Of a stretch of 55,430 nt of DNA, positions 32,128 to 41,169 are shown in pieces. How positions within the stretch are numbered: the stretch's first letter is position 1; each line of letters opens with the position of its first letter. The notes beneath the pieces are model-generated. The model saw nothing but the letters and a program-made list of their open reading frames with translations, searched no databases and had not been told where the DNA came from. The DNA is from UBA6814 sp040753075 (GTDB lineage Bacteria; Desulfobacterota; Desulfovibrionia; Desulfovibrionales; Desulfovibrionaceae): assembly GCA_040753075.1 (NCBI GenBank), contig JBFMHA010000018.1, forward strand, positions 1-55,430. The letters run 5' to 3'. The position numbers were made by a program, and so were the translations under genes.

Positions 32128-33556
32128 GCTTCTTCCGGCGGGCCGGCTTGTCCGGGGCCACGGGCAGGGTGAAGGAGAAGGTGCTGCCCCGGCCCGGCTC
32201 GCTCTCCACCCAGATGACCCCGCCGTGCTGCTCCACGATCTGGCGGCAGATGGCCAGCCCCAGGCCCGAGCCCTCGGGTCGGTCGGTGAGGGTGTCCCCG
32301 ATCTGCTGGAACTTGTCGAAGATGCGGTGCTGGTCCTCGGGCGCGATGCCCCGGCCGGTGTCGCTCACGCTCACCCGGACCACGCCTTCCCCGGCCTGGG
32401 CCGTGCAGCGCACGCATCCGCTCTCCGTGAACTTCACCGCGTTGGACAGGAGGTTGATGAGCACCTGGAGCAGGCGGTTGCGGTCCCCCAGCACCGCGGG
32501 CAGGCTGTCCGGGGCGTCGCGCTCCAGGGCGAGCCCCTTCTGCTCGAACAGGGCGGCGGTGGCCTCGGTCGCGCGGTTCACCAGCATCCGCACCGGCAGG
32601 GCCTCCATGCAGAACACCACCTTGCCCGCCTCCAGCTTGGCGATGTCCAGCACGTCGTTGATCAGGTCCGTGAGCCGTTCGCCCTCGCTGATCATGATCT
32701 GCAGGTTGCCCTCCACCTGGCTCATGGCCCGGCCGGTGCGGTGGTCGCCCCGGTCGGTGTGGGGGAAGACGTGCTCGGCCAGGCGCTTGTGCACCATCTT
32801 GGCGAAGCCCACCACCGAGGTCAGGGGGGTGCGCAGCTCGTGGGAGACCATGGACAGGAAGTGGGTCTTGGTCCGGTTGGCGCGCTCCGCGGCCTCCTTG
32901 GCCTTCTTGTAGCGGGCCTCGACCCGCTTGCGCTCGGCGATCTCCTGGGTCAGCTCGGCGTTGGCCGCGGTCAGCGCCGCGGTGCGCTCCTCCACCCGCC
33001 GCTCCAGGTCCTCGCGGCTGCGGCGCAGGGCCTCCTCGGCCACCTTGCGCTTGGTGATGTTGCGCACGATGGCCAGGATGCGGCCGCGGACCAGGGGCAG
33101 GAGCCGGGCCTCGAAGTGCTCGGGCCGGCCGGCCAGCTCCACCGCGTATTCCAGCTCCGCCGGCTCCCGCTCCGCCTCCACCGTGCGCAGGGCCGCGGCG
33201 AAGAGCTCCGGCCGGCGGCAGATGGGGACCTTGGCGATGTCCCGCCCCAGGACCTCCGCGGGCGGGAGGTTGTAGCGCGGGTCGCGTCCGCCCTTGTAGT
33301 CCACCACCCGGCCCGCCGGGTCCAGCCAGAAGAAGGAGTCCGGGAAGGCCGTGAACACGGCCCGCAGTTCGTCGTTGCGCTGGAGCACCTCGTCCGAGAC
33401 CAGCTCCAGGGACCGCTCCGCCAGCTCCCGGGCGTCGTCGTACTGGGCGTAGGTCTCGTCCACCACGCGGATGAAGTCCTCCAGGACCGGGGGCGGGCCG
33501 GGCTCCGGGAAGAGGCGGGCGAGCTGGCGCTTGAGCAGGCGGTGCAACCGGCTCAC
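32117..33556 (-). CDS. PAS sensor histidine kinase
   Basis: 479 aa, soluble. Residues 60-165 form a PAS domain (FPDSFFWLDPAGRVVDY), then a coiled-coil (RSREDLERRVEERTAAL), the phosphoacceptor His239 (MVSHELRTPLTSVVGFAK) and a HATPase (LLSNAVKFTESG, GSGLGLAICRQ). It follows the FIST gene with an ATGA overlap at 33553-33556. FIST proteins are small-molecule sensors, so this pair may form one sensory unit in which FIST supplies the input. No response regulator is adjacent. Confidence 0.9.
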
Positions 33557-34686
33557 TCCTCGCCGAAGGTGGTCACGGTCATGGTCTGGTTGTGCAGCTC
33601 GCAGACCCCGTCGCTGAAGGGCGAGATCTCGCCGTAGGAGTAGAACCCGGTCAGGGCAGCGTCCGGGCCGCAGGCCCCGCGCACCGCCTCCAGCTCCTCC
33701 TCGGCGAGCTGCCTGAGGACCATGCGCCGGCCCACGCAGCTCACCAGCACGGCCAGGGCCGGGGAGGCCGGGCCCATGGCCAGGGCGGAGCGGGCCGCGC
33801 CCAGGGCGCCCTCCACCAGGCCGTTGGCGTTGGCCTTCATGAGCCGGGCGTAGGACCCCTGGGGGATGTCGCCGGCGAAGGTCATGCTCCGGCCGGCCTC
33901 GTCCACGGCCAGCACGGTGCGCACCACCCGGCGCCGCGAGCCCTCCTGGCGGATGCTCAGGGGGAAGAGCAGGCCGGTGGCGGGCAGGCCTTCGGCGTGC
34001 TTGCCCAGGTACTGCTTGTACAGGTCCAGGGCGCAGTGGCCGTCCATCTCGTGCAGCACGTTGCCCTCGGACGAGGTGACCACCCGCTCCGGGCCGAAGG
34101 GATCCCAGCCTCCCAGGGAGCCGTAGCCCACCCGCAGGCGTTCGCCGTAGAGCCCCACCGCGGTCACGGCCCCGGCCTGGGGCCGGCCGTCCGCCAGCAC
34201 GAGGGTTTCCCGGAACCTGTCCGCGTCCCCGGCCAGGCCGCCGGTGAGCCCGACCCCGGGCGGCAACGACCCGGCCATGCCCCGGACCAGTTCGCTGCCG
34301 TTGACCGCCAGGCCGTCCGAGAGCACGAACACGTGGCGCAGGCCCGCGGGGTCGAGCCGGGCGGCCAGGGCCGCGCCCGCCTCCCGGCTGCCGGCGTGGT
34401 CGGCCACCCGCACCCAGGCGGCCTCCGCCCGGGTGTGGGCGAAGGCCACGGCGGTGGCCGCCAGGGAGTCGTCGCGCACCGTGGCGCCGTGGATCTCGCC
34501 GGCGGTGGTGCAGCCGGCCAGGCAGGCCGAGGGAAAGGTCCGGGACAGCCCGGCGAGGAGCTCCGGGCGGGCGAAGGCCGAGGCCGAGCCGAAGGCCAGG
34601 ACGAGCTGAAAGGATGGGTCCGGGGCCGGCGGCAGGCCGGGGGACCAGCCTCCGGCCTCGGTCCAGACGAACTGGGCTGTTCGCAT
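33553..34686 (-). CDS. FIST signal-transduction protein (FIST_N and FIST_C)
   Basis: 377 aa; ATG at 34686. The N-terminal half reads QLVLAFGSASAFA, LAGCTTAGEIHG and FVLSDGLAVNGSELV as in FIST_N; the C-terminal half has FAGDIPQGSYARLMKAN and AALTGFYSYGEISPF as in FIST_C. FIST domains are soluble sensors, thought to bind small ligands such as amino acids. Coupled by ATGA overlap to the PAS kinase, which it probably regulates. No membrane or signal segments. Confidence 0.88.
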   Translation of the reverse strand: MRTAQFVWTEAGGWSPGLPPAPDPSFQLVLAFGSASAFARPELLAGLSRTFPSACLAGCTTAGEIHGATVRDDSLAATAVAFAHTRAEAAWVRVADHAGSREAGAALAARLDPAGLRHVFVLSDGLAVNGSELVRGMAGSLPPGVGLTGGLAGDADRFRETLVLADGRPQAGAVTAVGLYGERLRVGYGSLGGWDPFGPERVVTSSEGNVLHEMDGHCALDLYKQYLGKHAEGLPATGLLFPLSIRQEGSRRRVVRTVLAVDEAGRSMTFAGDIPQGSYARLMKANANGLVEGALGAARSALAMGPASPALAVLVSCVGRRMVLRQLAEEELEAVRGACGPDAALTGFYSYGEISPFSDGVCELHNQTMTVTTFGEE

Positions 34687-34710
34687 GGCGCGATCTCCGG
34701 GGAGATTTCG

Positions 34711-34731
34711 TTTTCCTACTATGCAGGAAAA
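34711..34731. promoter_or_regulatory. Dyad in the FIST-kinase promoter region
   Basis: TTTTCCT-ACTATGC-AGGAAAA, seven-base perfect arms, 25-45 bases before the FIST start codon. Candidate operator. The remaining gap to 34833 holds no gene. Confidence 0.4.
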
Positions 34732-34832
34732 TAGGCCAATTCCAGAGGGATGTCCATGCGTTCGGACGGAACGGCCGACGGCTCCCCGCCCCCTCGCCGC
34801 GTCCGGCGGGACCTCCGCTCCCGGCGGCGCGG

Positions 34833-35585
34833 CTACTGCTCCCGGTCCACGTTGAAGAAGGCCGGGGCCTGCTGGGTGGGCCACAGCTCCAGCCGGGACA
34901 CGTTCACGTGCCAGGGCAGGGAGGCGGTCCAGTAGATGGCCTCGGCCACGTCCTCGGCGGTGAGCGGGCTCATGCCCTCGTACACCTTGGCCGCCCGGGC
35001 GGAGTCGCCCTTGAACCGGGTGGGCGAGAAGTTGGTGTCGGCCATGCCCGGCTCGATGTCCGTGACCCGCACCCGGGTGTTGTACAGTTCGCAGCGCAGG
35101 TTCAGGGAGAGCTGCTTCACGAAGGCCTTGGTGGCCCCGTACACGTTGCCCCCGGGGTAGGGGTAGGACCCGGCGATGGAGCCCAGGTTGACCACGTGGC
35201 CGCGCTTGCGCTCCACCATGCCGGGCAGGAGCGCCCGGGTGCAGTAGAGCAGGCCCTTGATGTTGGTGTCCACCATCACCTCCCAGTCCTCCAGGGAGGC
35301 CTGGTAGGCGGGCTCCAGGCCCAGGGCCAGGCCGGCGTTGTTGATGAGCAGGTCCACCTCCCGGAAGGCCGGGGGCAGGCCGTCCACCACGGCCTGCACC
35401 GCCGCCTTGTCGCGCACGTCCAGCACCGCGGCGTGGACCGGGGCCGGGGCGATCTCCCCGGCGAGCTGGGCCAGCAGTTCGGGCTTGCGGCCGGTGGCCG
35501 CCACGGACCAGCCCTCCCGGGCGAAGCGGCGGGCGCAGGCTGCGCCGAAACCGGCGGTGGCGCCGGTGATGAAGACGACGGGCAT
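34833..35585 (-). CDS. ydfG: Short-chain dehydrogenase/reductase, YdfG-like
   Basis: 250 aa; ATG at 35585. Rossmann motif FITGATAGFGAACA, NNAG (LLINNAGLALG), catalytic Ser (NLGSIAGSYPYPGG) and YGATK (VYGATKAFVKQ) are intact. The near full-length similarity to the YdfG group (INNAGLALGLEPA, DTNIKGLLYCTRA, TDIEPGMADTNF) supports an NADP-dependent 3-hydroxy acid or malonic-semialdehyde reductase. Physiological substrate unproven. Divergent from the 35712 gene. Confidence 0.85.
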   Translation of the reverse strand: MPVVFITGATAGFGAACARRFAREGWSVAATGRKPELLAQLAGEIAPAPVHAAVLDVRDKAAVQAVVDGLPPAFREVDLLINNAGLALGLEPAYQASLEDWEVMVDTNIKGLLYCTRALLPGMVERKRGHVVNLGSIAGSYPYPGGNVYGATKAFVKQLSLNLRCELYNTRVRVTDIEPGMADTNFSPTRFKGDSARAAKVYEGMSPLTAEDVAEAIYWTASLPWHVNVSRLELWPTQQAPAFFNVDREQ

Positions 35586-35711
35586 GGGCAACTCCTTGTT
35601 TTGTCTCGATTTTCCGGCTGGTTGCGAAGAATGCGCCGACCTGCCGCCCAACGGTTGTACCCGGCCGCATCGTCGGATACCATACCTTTCTTTGCAGGAA
35701 GAACTGCCGAC

Positions 35712-36359
35712 GTGCGGACATTTCGCGAACTCTTCATCAGCTCCCGGGCCATGCCCGAGGCCCAGGTCTACGGCTCCCTGCGCCGGTTCGCCCTGGCCTC
35801 GGCCAAGTGGTTCTTCATCCACGCCAAGAGCTGCGAATACACTCTCTACACCCGCAACCTGTCGTGCATACTGAACTATGTGCACGGCCGGGGCAAGGCG
35901 TACAGCCTGGCCTTCACCGCCGAGCAGGGAGTCTTCAGGCTGGTCAACGTCATCCGCTACGGCAAGCCGCGCATCGACATCGACGAGTACAACATCGTCG
36001 CCAGCATCTTCTCCAGCCAGTACAAGCGGTTCATCCTGGCCGGCGGGCTCCCGGTGGAGGTCAGCCTGAGCAAGCCCGAGCTGGACCTCAAGGACATCGT
36101 GCCCGGCCGCAAGGCGCGGGAGCTCTTCGAGGACTACCTGGCCCACGCCCCGCTGAGCGGCCTCGCCGCGGACGTGCGCCGGCTGGACCTGTTCATCTGC
36201 TTCCTGGGCCGGCACGCCAGGCGGCCGGTGGCCACCTCCCACATCAAGCACTACCTGGTCCGCAAGCTCAGGTGGAGCGAGGAGGCCGCGGAGTGGTGCC
36301 GGATGCGCATCGAAACCGGCCTGGCCGTGCTCCGGGTGAACCGCGAGCTCAGGGACTGA
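35712..36359 (+). CDS. Unrecognised protein
   Basis: 215 aa from a GTG at 35712, with GCAGGAAGAA 8 bases upstream; an ATG 13 codons later is an alternative. Soluble; the N-terminal 120 residues are beta/helix mixed (KWFFIHAKSCEYTLYTRNLSC), and the C-terminus is helical and basic with a possible HTH (ATSHIKHYLVRKLRWSEEAAEW). It ends tail to tail with the DUF362 ferredoxin gene. No family recognised. Confidence 0.65.
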   Translation: MRTFRELFISSRAMPEAQVYGSLRRFALASAKWFFIHAKSCEYTLYTRNLSCILNYVHGRGKAYSLAFTAEQGVFRLVNVIRYGKPRIDIDEYNIVASIFSSQYKRFILAGGLPVEVSLSKPELDLKDIVPGRKARELFEDYLAHAPLSGLAADVRRLDLFICFLGRHARRPVATSHIKHYLVRKLRWSEEAAEWCRMRIETGLAVLRVNRELRD

Positions 36360-36363
36360 CTCC

Positions 36364-37470
36364 TCACAGCTCCACCAGCCGGTAGTCCGTGCCGCCCAGG
36401 CCCAGCTCCTGGCCGTAGTCGAGCTGGATGCGGCCCTGGGTGTGGCCCCACAGGCCGGAGAACTTGTCCGCCCCGGGCTCCAGGTTGCGGGTCAGGTGCG
36501 TGCCGGCGTGCGCCGCGGCCCGGTTCACCAGGTCCAGGCAGGCGGCGTCCAGGGCCACCGGGTCCTTGGAGGCCAGGATCCCGATGTCCGGGACCAGGGG
36601 CGCGTCGCTCCAGGGCAGGCAGTCGCAGTCCGGGGTCACGTCGAGCAGGAAGTTGAAGAAGCCCAGCCGGCCCTGCTTGCCCTGCACCGCGGCCAGGGCG
36701 TACTCGGTCATGCGCTCCATGAACACGGGGATCTCGGTGCGCCAGTCGATCTCCAGCGCCTTTTCCGGGCAGTGGATGTAGCACTCGCCGCAGCCGACGC
36801 ACCGCTCCTTGTCGATGGAGGCCCGGCCCTCGGCCACCGCGATGGCGGCTGCGGGGCACACCGCCGCGCACTCGCCGCAGCCCGCGCACCGGTCCGGGTC
36901 CACGTCGAAGCGGGGGGAGTGCTGGTCCCGCTTGCCCGCGCCCGTGGCGCAGCCCATGGCCAGGTTCTTCACCGCCCCGCCGAACCCGGCCAGTTCGTGC
37001 CCCTTGAAATGGGAGAGCACGAGCATGGCCTCGGCCCGGACGATGGCCCCGGCCATCCGGGCCCGGGCGATGCGCCGGCCGGGGATGGCCACCTCCGTCT
37101 CGTTCTCGCCCAGCAGGCCGTCGGCGATGAGGACCGGCGCGCCCGTGACCTCGTAGCCGAAGCCGTGGCGCAGGGCGGTGGCCAGGTGGTCCGCCGCGTT
37201 GTGCCGGGACCCGGCGTACAGGGTGTTGGTGTCGGTGAGGAAGGGCCTGGCCCCGGCCTTCTTGATCTCGGCCACCACCGCGGCGGCCAGGACCGGGGAG
37301 AGGAAGGTGTCGTTGCCCATCTCCCCGAAGTGGACCTTGACCGCGGTGAGCCGGCCCGGGGCCAGGCACGCGCCGAAGCCCGCCGCGGCGAAGAGCCGGG
37401 CGATCTTGGCGGCCTTGTTGTCCGCGGCCGAGCGGCAGCGCAGGTTGGCGAAGAAGACCTGGGAGGCCAT
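36364..37470 (-). CDS. DUF362 ferredoxin-type protein
   Basis: 368 aa; ATG at 37470. The N-terminal and C-terminal parts are the DUF362 fold (VKVHFGEMGNDTFLSP, DTNTLYAGSRHNAADH, LSHFKGHELAGFGGAVKN). Two 4Fe-4S motifs are inserted: CAGCGECAAVCP and CVGCGECYIHCP near residues 190-235. The family is widespread in anaerobes; its enzyme activity is unknown. Cytoplasmic by lack of signal. Stands alone as a transcription unit. Confidence 0.85.
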   Translation of the reverse strand: MASQVFFANLRCRSAADNKAAKIARLFAAAGFGACLAPGRLTAVKVHFGEMGNDTFLSPVLAAAVVAEIKKAGARPFLTDTNTLYAGSRHNAADHLATALRHGFGYEVTGAPVLIADGLLGENETEVAIPGRRIARARMAGAIVRAEAMLVLSHFKGHELAGFGGAVKNLAMGCATGAGKRDQHSPRFDVDPDRCAGCGECAAVCPAAAIAVAEGRASIDKERCVGCGECYIHCPEKALEIDWRTEIPVFMERMTEYALAAVQGKQGRLGFFNFLLDVTPDCDCLPWSDAPLVPDIGILASKDPVALDAACLDLVNRAAAHAGTHLTRNLEPGADKFSGLWGHTQGRIQLDYGQELGLGGTDYRLVEL

Positions 37471-37633
37471 GGGTTCCCCCTGTGTTGGCGATGGGTTGCG
37501 GCAAGACAGCATAGACCCTGCCGGGCCGGGATGCAATTCCCCGCGCCGGGGGAGGCCTTGCGTCCCCCGGCCCCCATGCCGTAGAAGAACCGGGCCCGGG
37601 CCGACCCGGGACGCTCGACTCCGGAAACGCCCC

Positions 37634-38353
37634 ATGCGCCTGCTTCCCCTGCTCCTCGCGGTCCTGCTCGCCTCCTGTCTCGCCGCCTGCCTCCGGCGGC
37701 AGCCGGCCCCGGCCCCGGCCGCCCCGGCTGCGGCCAACGCCACGGCCGCCGCCCCGGCCGCGCCCGCGCCCGCACCAGCGCCGGCGGCGGAGCCCGAGCC
37801 GCCCCGGGGCGTCCTGGAGAGCGACCTCGACGAACCCAACCCGCCGGGGACCAAGCAGAAGTTCGGGAAGCGCGACGCCGGCAAGGCCGCGGCCAAGGCC
37901 CCGGCGGGCAAGTCCTCGGCCCAGTGCTACACGCTCAGCCCCAAGGCCAAGAAGAAGCGCTGCGAGCCCCAGTGCATCCCCTACGCCCGCTGCCGCACCG
38001 GCATCTCCTCCTGCCGCCTGGGGCCGGAGAACAACTCCCTGACCTGGTACGCCTGCGAGCAGAAGCGCAAGAACACCACCGACGCGCCGGACGCGGGCAT
38101 GATCATGGTCCTCAAGGCCAACGCCCGGCGCAACATGCCCACCGGCCACGCCCTGGTGGTGGAGAGCGCCCGGCCCCAGGGCCAGGACGCCTGGCTCCTG
38201 GTGGTGAGCCACGCCAACTGGGACACCGAGTGCAGCCTGGAGACCGAGGCCCGGGTCCTCTTCAACCGCAAGACCATGCGCGCGGCCTTCCTGTCCGGCG
38301 AGTGGAAGGACTGGGCCTCGGACCTGGTCGTGGCCGGGTTCATCCGGAGCTAG
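37634..38353 (+). CDS. CHAP-like (NlpC/P60-type) lipoprotein
   Basis: 239 aa. A signal peptide ends in a lipobox (LASCLAAC) and is followed by a 40-residue Ala/Pro linker. The C-terminal half reads CIPYARCRTGI, then PTGHALVVESA and SHANWDTECS, the order of Cys, His and Asn/Asp stretches in CHAP amidase domains. The match is diverged, with several extra cysteines that could form disulfides. Expected in the periplasm, anchored to a membrane; peptidoglycan cleavage is inferred. Confidence 0.6.
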   Translation: MRLLPLLLAVLLASCLAACLRRQPAPAPAAPAAANATAAAPAAPAPAPAPAAEPEPPRGVLESDLDEPNPPGTKQKFGKRDAGKAAAKAPAGKSSAQCYTLSPKAKKKRCEPQCIPYARCRTGISSCRLGPENNSLTWYACEQKRKNTTDAPDAGMIMVLKANARRNMPTGHALVVESARPQGQDAWLLVVSHANWDTECSLETEARVLFNRKTMRAAFLSGEWKDWASDLVVAGFIRS

Positions 38354-38512
38354 CGCCGCGTCCGGACAGCGCGGCTCCTCGGCGTCTCCAGGAACCATGA
38401 GGTAGGCTGGGCCGCCGCGGCGGCGCAGCCCCGGGCAGGGCGCGCCGGCCGTCACCGGATCGTCACGATATCCGGGTAAAAGGCTCGGAAAAGCATCCCG
38501 GAGCTTGCCCCC

Positions 38513-39286
38513 ATGGAGTATCTCGCCGTCTGCCTCGCCGCCCTGGCCGCCTCGGGCCTCACCCTGTTCTCGGGCTTCGGCCTGGGCACGCTGCTCATGC
38601 CGGTGTTCGCGGTGTTCTTCCCGGTGGAGGTGGCCGTGGCCCAGACCGCGGCCGTGCATTTCGCCAACAACCTGTTCAAGCTGGCCCTGTTCGGCCGCAG
38701 GGCCGACCGGGGGGTGCTGCTGCGCTTCGGCCTGCCCGCGATCCTGGCCAGCTTCGCCGGGGCGGCGCTGCTCCTGTGGCTGTCGCACCTGCCGCCCCTC
38801 GCCGTCTGGGACCTGGGCGGCCGCGCCTGCGCCGTGCACCCGGTGAAGCTCACCGTGGCCGCGCTCATGCTCCTGTTCTCCCTGGTCGAGTTGTGGCCCG
38901 GCCGCAAGGAACTGGCCTTCGCGCGCAAGTGGCTGCCCCTGGGCGGGCTGCTTTCCGGGTTCTTCGGCGGCCTGTCCGGGCACCAGGGCGCGTTCCGCAG
39001 CGCCTTCCTGGTGCGGGCCGGGCTCGCCAAGGAGGCGTTCATCGGCTCCGGCGTGGCCATCGCCTGCCTGGTGGACATGACCCGGCTGGCGGCCTACGCC
39101 GACCTGCTGGACTCCCCGGGCCTGCGCGCCTCGCTGCCTTTGGTCGGGGCCGCCGCCCTGGCCGCCTTCCTGGGGGCCTTCATCGGCTCCCGCCTGGTCA
39201 GGAAGATCACCATCCGCGCCCTGCAGCTCGCCGTGGCGGCCATGCTGCTCGGCCTCTCCCTGCTGCTCGGCGCTGGCGTCATCTAG
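38513..39286 (+). CDS. TauE/SafE-family membrane protein
   Basis: 257 aa, about eight membrane helices in two halves. The first glycine-rich entry (FSGFGLGTLLMPVFAVFF) and the second (LLSGFFGGLSGHQGAFRS) match the TauE/SafE layout. The stop codon TAG is also the start of a truncated inverted-repeat element, so the C-terminus may have been set by its insertion. It has no clear operon partner. Substrate unknown; sulfur anion or small organic acid export is likely for the family. Confidence 0.82.
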   Translation: MEYLAVCLAALAASGLTLFSGFGLGTLLMPVFAVFFPVEVAVAQTAAVHFANNLFKLALFGRRADRGVLLRFGLPAILASFAGAALLLWLSHLPPLAVWDLGGRACAVHPVKLTVAALMLLFSLVELWPGRKELAFARKWLPLGGLLSGFFGGLSGHQGAFRSAFLVRAGLAKEAFIGSGVAIACLVDMTRLAAYADLLDSPGLRASLPLVGAAALAAFLGAFIGSRLVRKITIRALQLAVAAMLLGLSLLLGAGVI

Positions 39287-39330
39287 CAGTCCGTTGAAAA
39301 ACGGCGATCTGCTGCGTCAGCGAAAAGAAA
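39286..39330. repeat. Truncated inverted-repeat element copy
   Basis: GCAGTCCGTTGAAAAACGG... matches the left end of the element at 55306 (same GCAG-CCGTTGAAAA start and CTGCGT block). The right end is missing. Another 11-base match (CTAGCAGTCCG) lies near 47283. Confidence 0.6.
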
Positions 39331-39374
39331 CCAGACCGCAGTCATCGAGAGGACCCGCCCCGCCCCAATGAAAG

Positions 39375-39400
39375 GGCCGCCGGCGGCGCCGCCGGCGGCC
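39375..39400 (-). terminator. GC-rich palindrome, probable terminator of the permease gene
   Basis: A 26-bp perfect palindrome (starts GGCCGCCGGC, centre GGCGCC) lies 25 bases beyond the permease stop. On the minus strand it is followed by CTTTCATT. Confidence 0.65.
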
Positions 39401-39424
39401 TGCGCAGGGCCCGGGTGTGGGCCG

Positions 39425-40687
39425 TCAGATCTTGATCTTGGCCTTCCGGATGAAGATGTCCACCACGATGCCGATCCCGAAGGCCCAGGCCATGTTCGGC
39501 ACGGCCAGGGAGATGCCGCTGATCAGGAGCGCCACAAAGTACTCCTCGTTGGCCTTGAGGCTCCGGATGAGCGGGCAGAGCTCCAGGCCCGCGAAGATCA
39601 GGAGCACGCCCAGCACCGAGTTGGGAAGAAGCGTCAGGAACGTGAACCCGGCCTCGCCGAAGACCAGGGCGATGGCCACGAAGATGGCCCCGATCATCAG
39701 GGGCGCCCCGCCGGTCCTCGCCCCGAACCGGAAATGCGCGGCCAGGCCGCCGGTCCCGTGGCACATGGGCACGGCCCCGAAGAACCCTGCGGGCAGGTTG
39801 GCCAGCCCCATGCTGAACGCGAAGTTGCCGGCGGTCGTCTTGGCCAGCCGGGGGTCGCTGGGAAACAGCGTGGCGCAGGTGTCCGCAGTGCCCACGCAGG
39901 CGTTGCCGATGGTGAGCGGGATCTGGGGCAGGATCAGCATGATGAACGCGATCCAGAGGTCCTGGAGCGAAAACGACATGAACCTGACTTCCGTGGGACC
40001 GAGAGTCAGCTTCTGATCCCCCAGCCCGCCGAGCAGGAACCCCGCGACGATTCCTATCCCCACCGCGGCGATGGCGGCGGGCAGCTTCTTGTTGTCCAGC
40101 AGGAGCAGCACCAGCCCGAACACCGCCACGCCCAGGACCAGGTTGATGTATGAGTCCGGGAAGTAGCCGGGCACGCCGGACAAAAACATCTTCTTGCTGA
40201 CGATGAGCTCGAGCCCCTTCCGCAGGAACACCAGGCCGAGCGCGAGCTGGATGCCCCGCACCACCGGCGGCGTGAACAGCTTGGCCAGCCGGTCCACGAT
40301 TCCGGTCAGGGAAAACACCAGGAGCAGGCACCCGAAGATGACCCCCGCGGCCCCGATGACGGACTCGGTGATCTGGTTCGGAAACGCGATGGCGATGGCG
40401 CCCACCGCCTTGAGCGGCTGCACCGGCACGGGCAGGCGGTACATGAAGGCGGTGAGCAGGTAGAACAGGCCGAAGGAGAGGAACACCGTGGTCGGGCTCA
40501 GCTTGTTGATGAGGATCATGCCCACCACGATGGGCAGCAGGGTGCCCAGGTCGCCGAAGGACCCCGCCAGCTCGACCCGGTCAAAGCTGAAACCGCGCAA
40601 CAGCCCGCGCCGCCCGCCGCGCTCCGCCTCCGGGGGGGAGCCCGCGGGTCCGGCCGCGCCGGCTTTCGCATCCCTTTCGCTGGTCAT
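39425..40687 (-). CDS. Molybdate/sulfate permease of the MOT1/SulP-like group
   Basis: 420 aa; ATG at 40687 chosen over in-frame starts further up because the N-terminus is then a short hydrophilic tail. Ten or more membrane helices. LAGSFGDLGTLLPIVVGM, PVPVQPLKAVGAIAIA and MCHGTGGLAAHFRFGARTGG are the signature stretches of MOT1-type molybdate transporters; no STAS domain follows. It probably imports molybdate or sulfate. Stand-alone, with a strong terminator palindrome after it. Confidence 0.85.
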   Translation of the reverse strand: MTSERDAKAGAAGPAGSPPEAERGGRRGLLRGFSFDRVELAGSFGDLGTLLPIVVGMILINKLSPTTVFLSFGLFYLLTAFMYRLPVPVQPLKAVGAIAIAFPNQITESVIGAAGVIFGCLLLVFSLTGIVDRLAKLFTPPVVRGIQLALGLVFLRKGLELIVSKKMFLSGVPGYFPDSYINLVLGVAVFGLVLLLLDNKKLPAAIAAVGIGIVAGFLLGGLGDQKLTLGPTEVRFMSFSLQDLWIAFIMLILPQIPLTIGNACVGTADTCATLFPSDPRLAKTTAGNFAFSMGLANLPAGFFGAVPMCHGTGGLAAHFRFGARTGGAPLMIGAIFVAIALVFGEAGFTFLTLLPNSVLGVLLIFAGLELCPLIRSLKANEEYFVALLISGISLAVPNMAWAFGIGIVVDIFIRKAKIKI

Positions 40688-41169
40688 ACGCCACCTCGCG
40701 CAATGCATGCTTGGGGTTGTCCTGGGCCCAGCAACTGGCACGCTTAATGATTTTTACGTGTCAGTATGACTGCTATTTAATCTCTTGGACCTCCTGTGTC
40801 AATGAAAAATTTATTCCAGGAATTCAGAAAGATAAGGCCACGCCCGCGCCGAACCCCGGCCCAAGCCCTCCGGGGCCGCCCCGGCCGAGGCCCGGGGAGC
40901 GATGCCGGCCGGTGGCGTTGCCAGGGCGGAAAAGCCGCGGCTGCCACGCGGCGGGTGCGGGATGTGGAGCAGGCCCGGCTGACGCTCCCCAACTGCCCGG
41001 CCAGCTCCAGCACGCTCAGGCGCCACCTGGCAGCCTTCCCTTCCGCCTTCACCGGGGCCTCCTCCTGGAGGCTCTTTGCACCCCGAATTCCGTCCAGTGA
41101 CAAGCCTGGCAGCACATCCCAGTCTTTTGCAGGTTGCACAGGGAAAGGGGGGCGGTTATCCTCCGGGAT
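40688..41169. other. Intergenic region with a transposase remnant
   Basis: Divergent gap between the permease and the glycosyltransferase. It holds the probable permease promoter region (AT-rich, 40745-40815) and a decayed transposase start (40954-41055); no intact gene is seen. Confidence 0.6.
40954..41055 (-). pseudogene. Truncated IS481-type transposase, N-terminal HTH remnant
   Basis: About 34 codons read KAEGKAARWRLSVLELAGQL followed by GSVSRAC, close to the start of IS481/IS3-type transposases (LSVLELARQLGNVSQAC). After CSTSRTR the frame degenerates and no DDE domain follows. Confidence 0.5.
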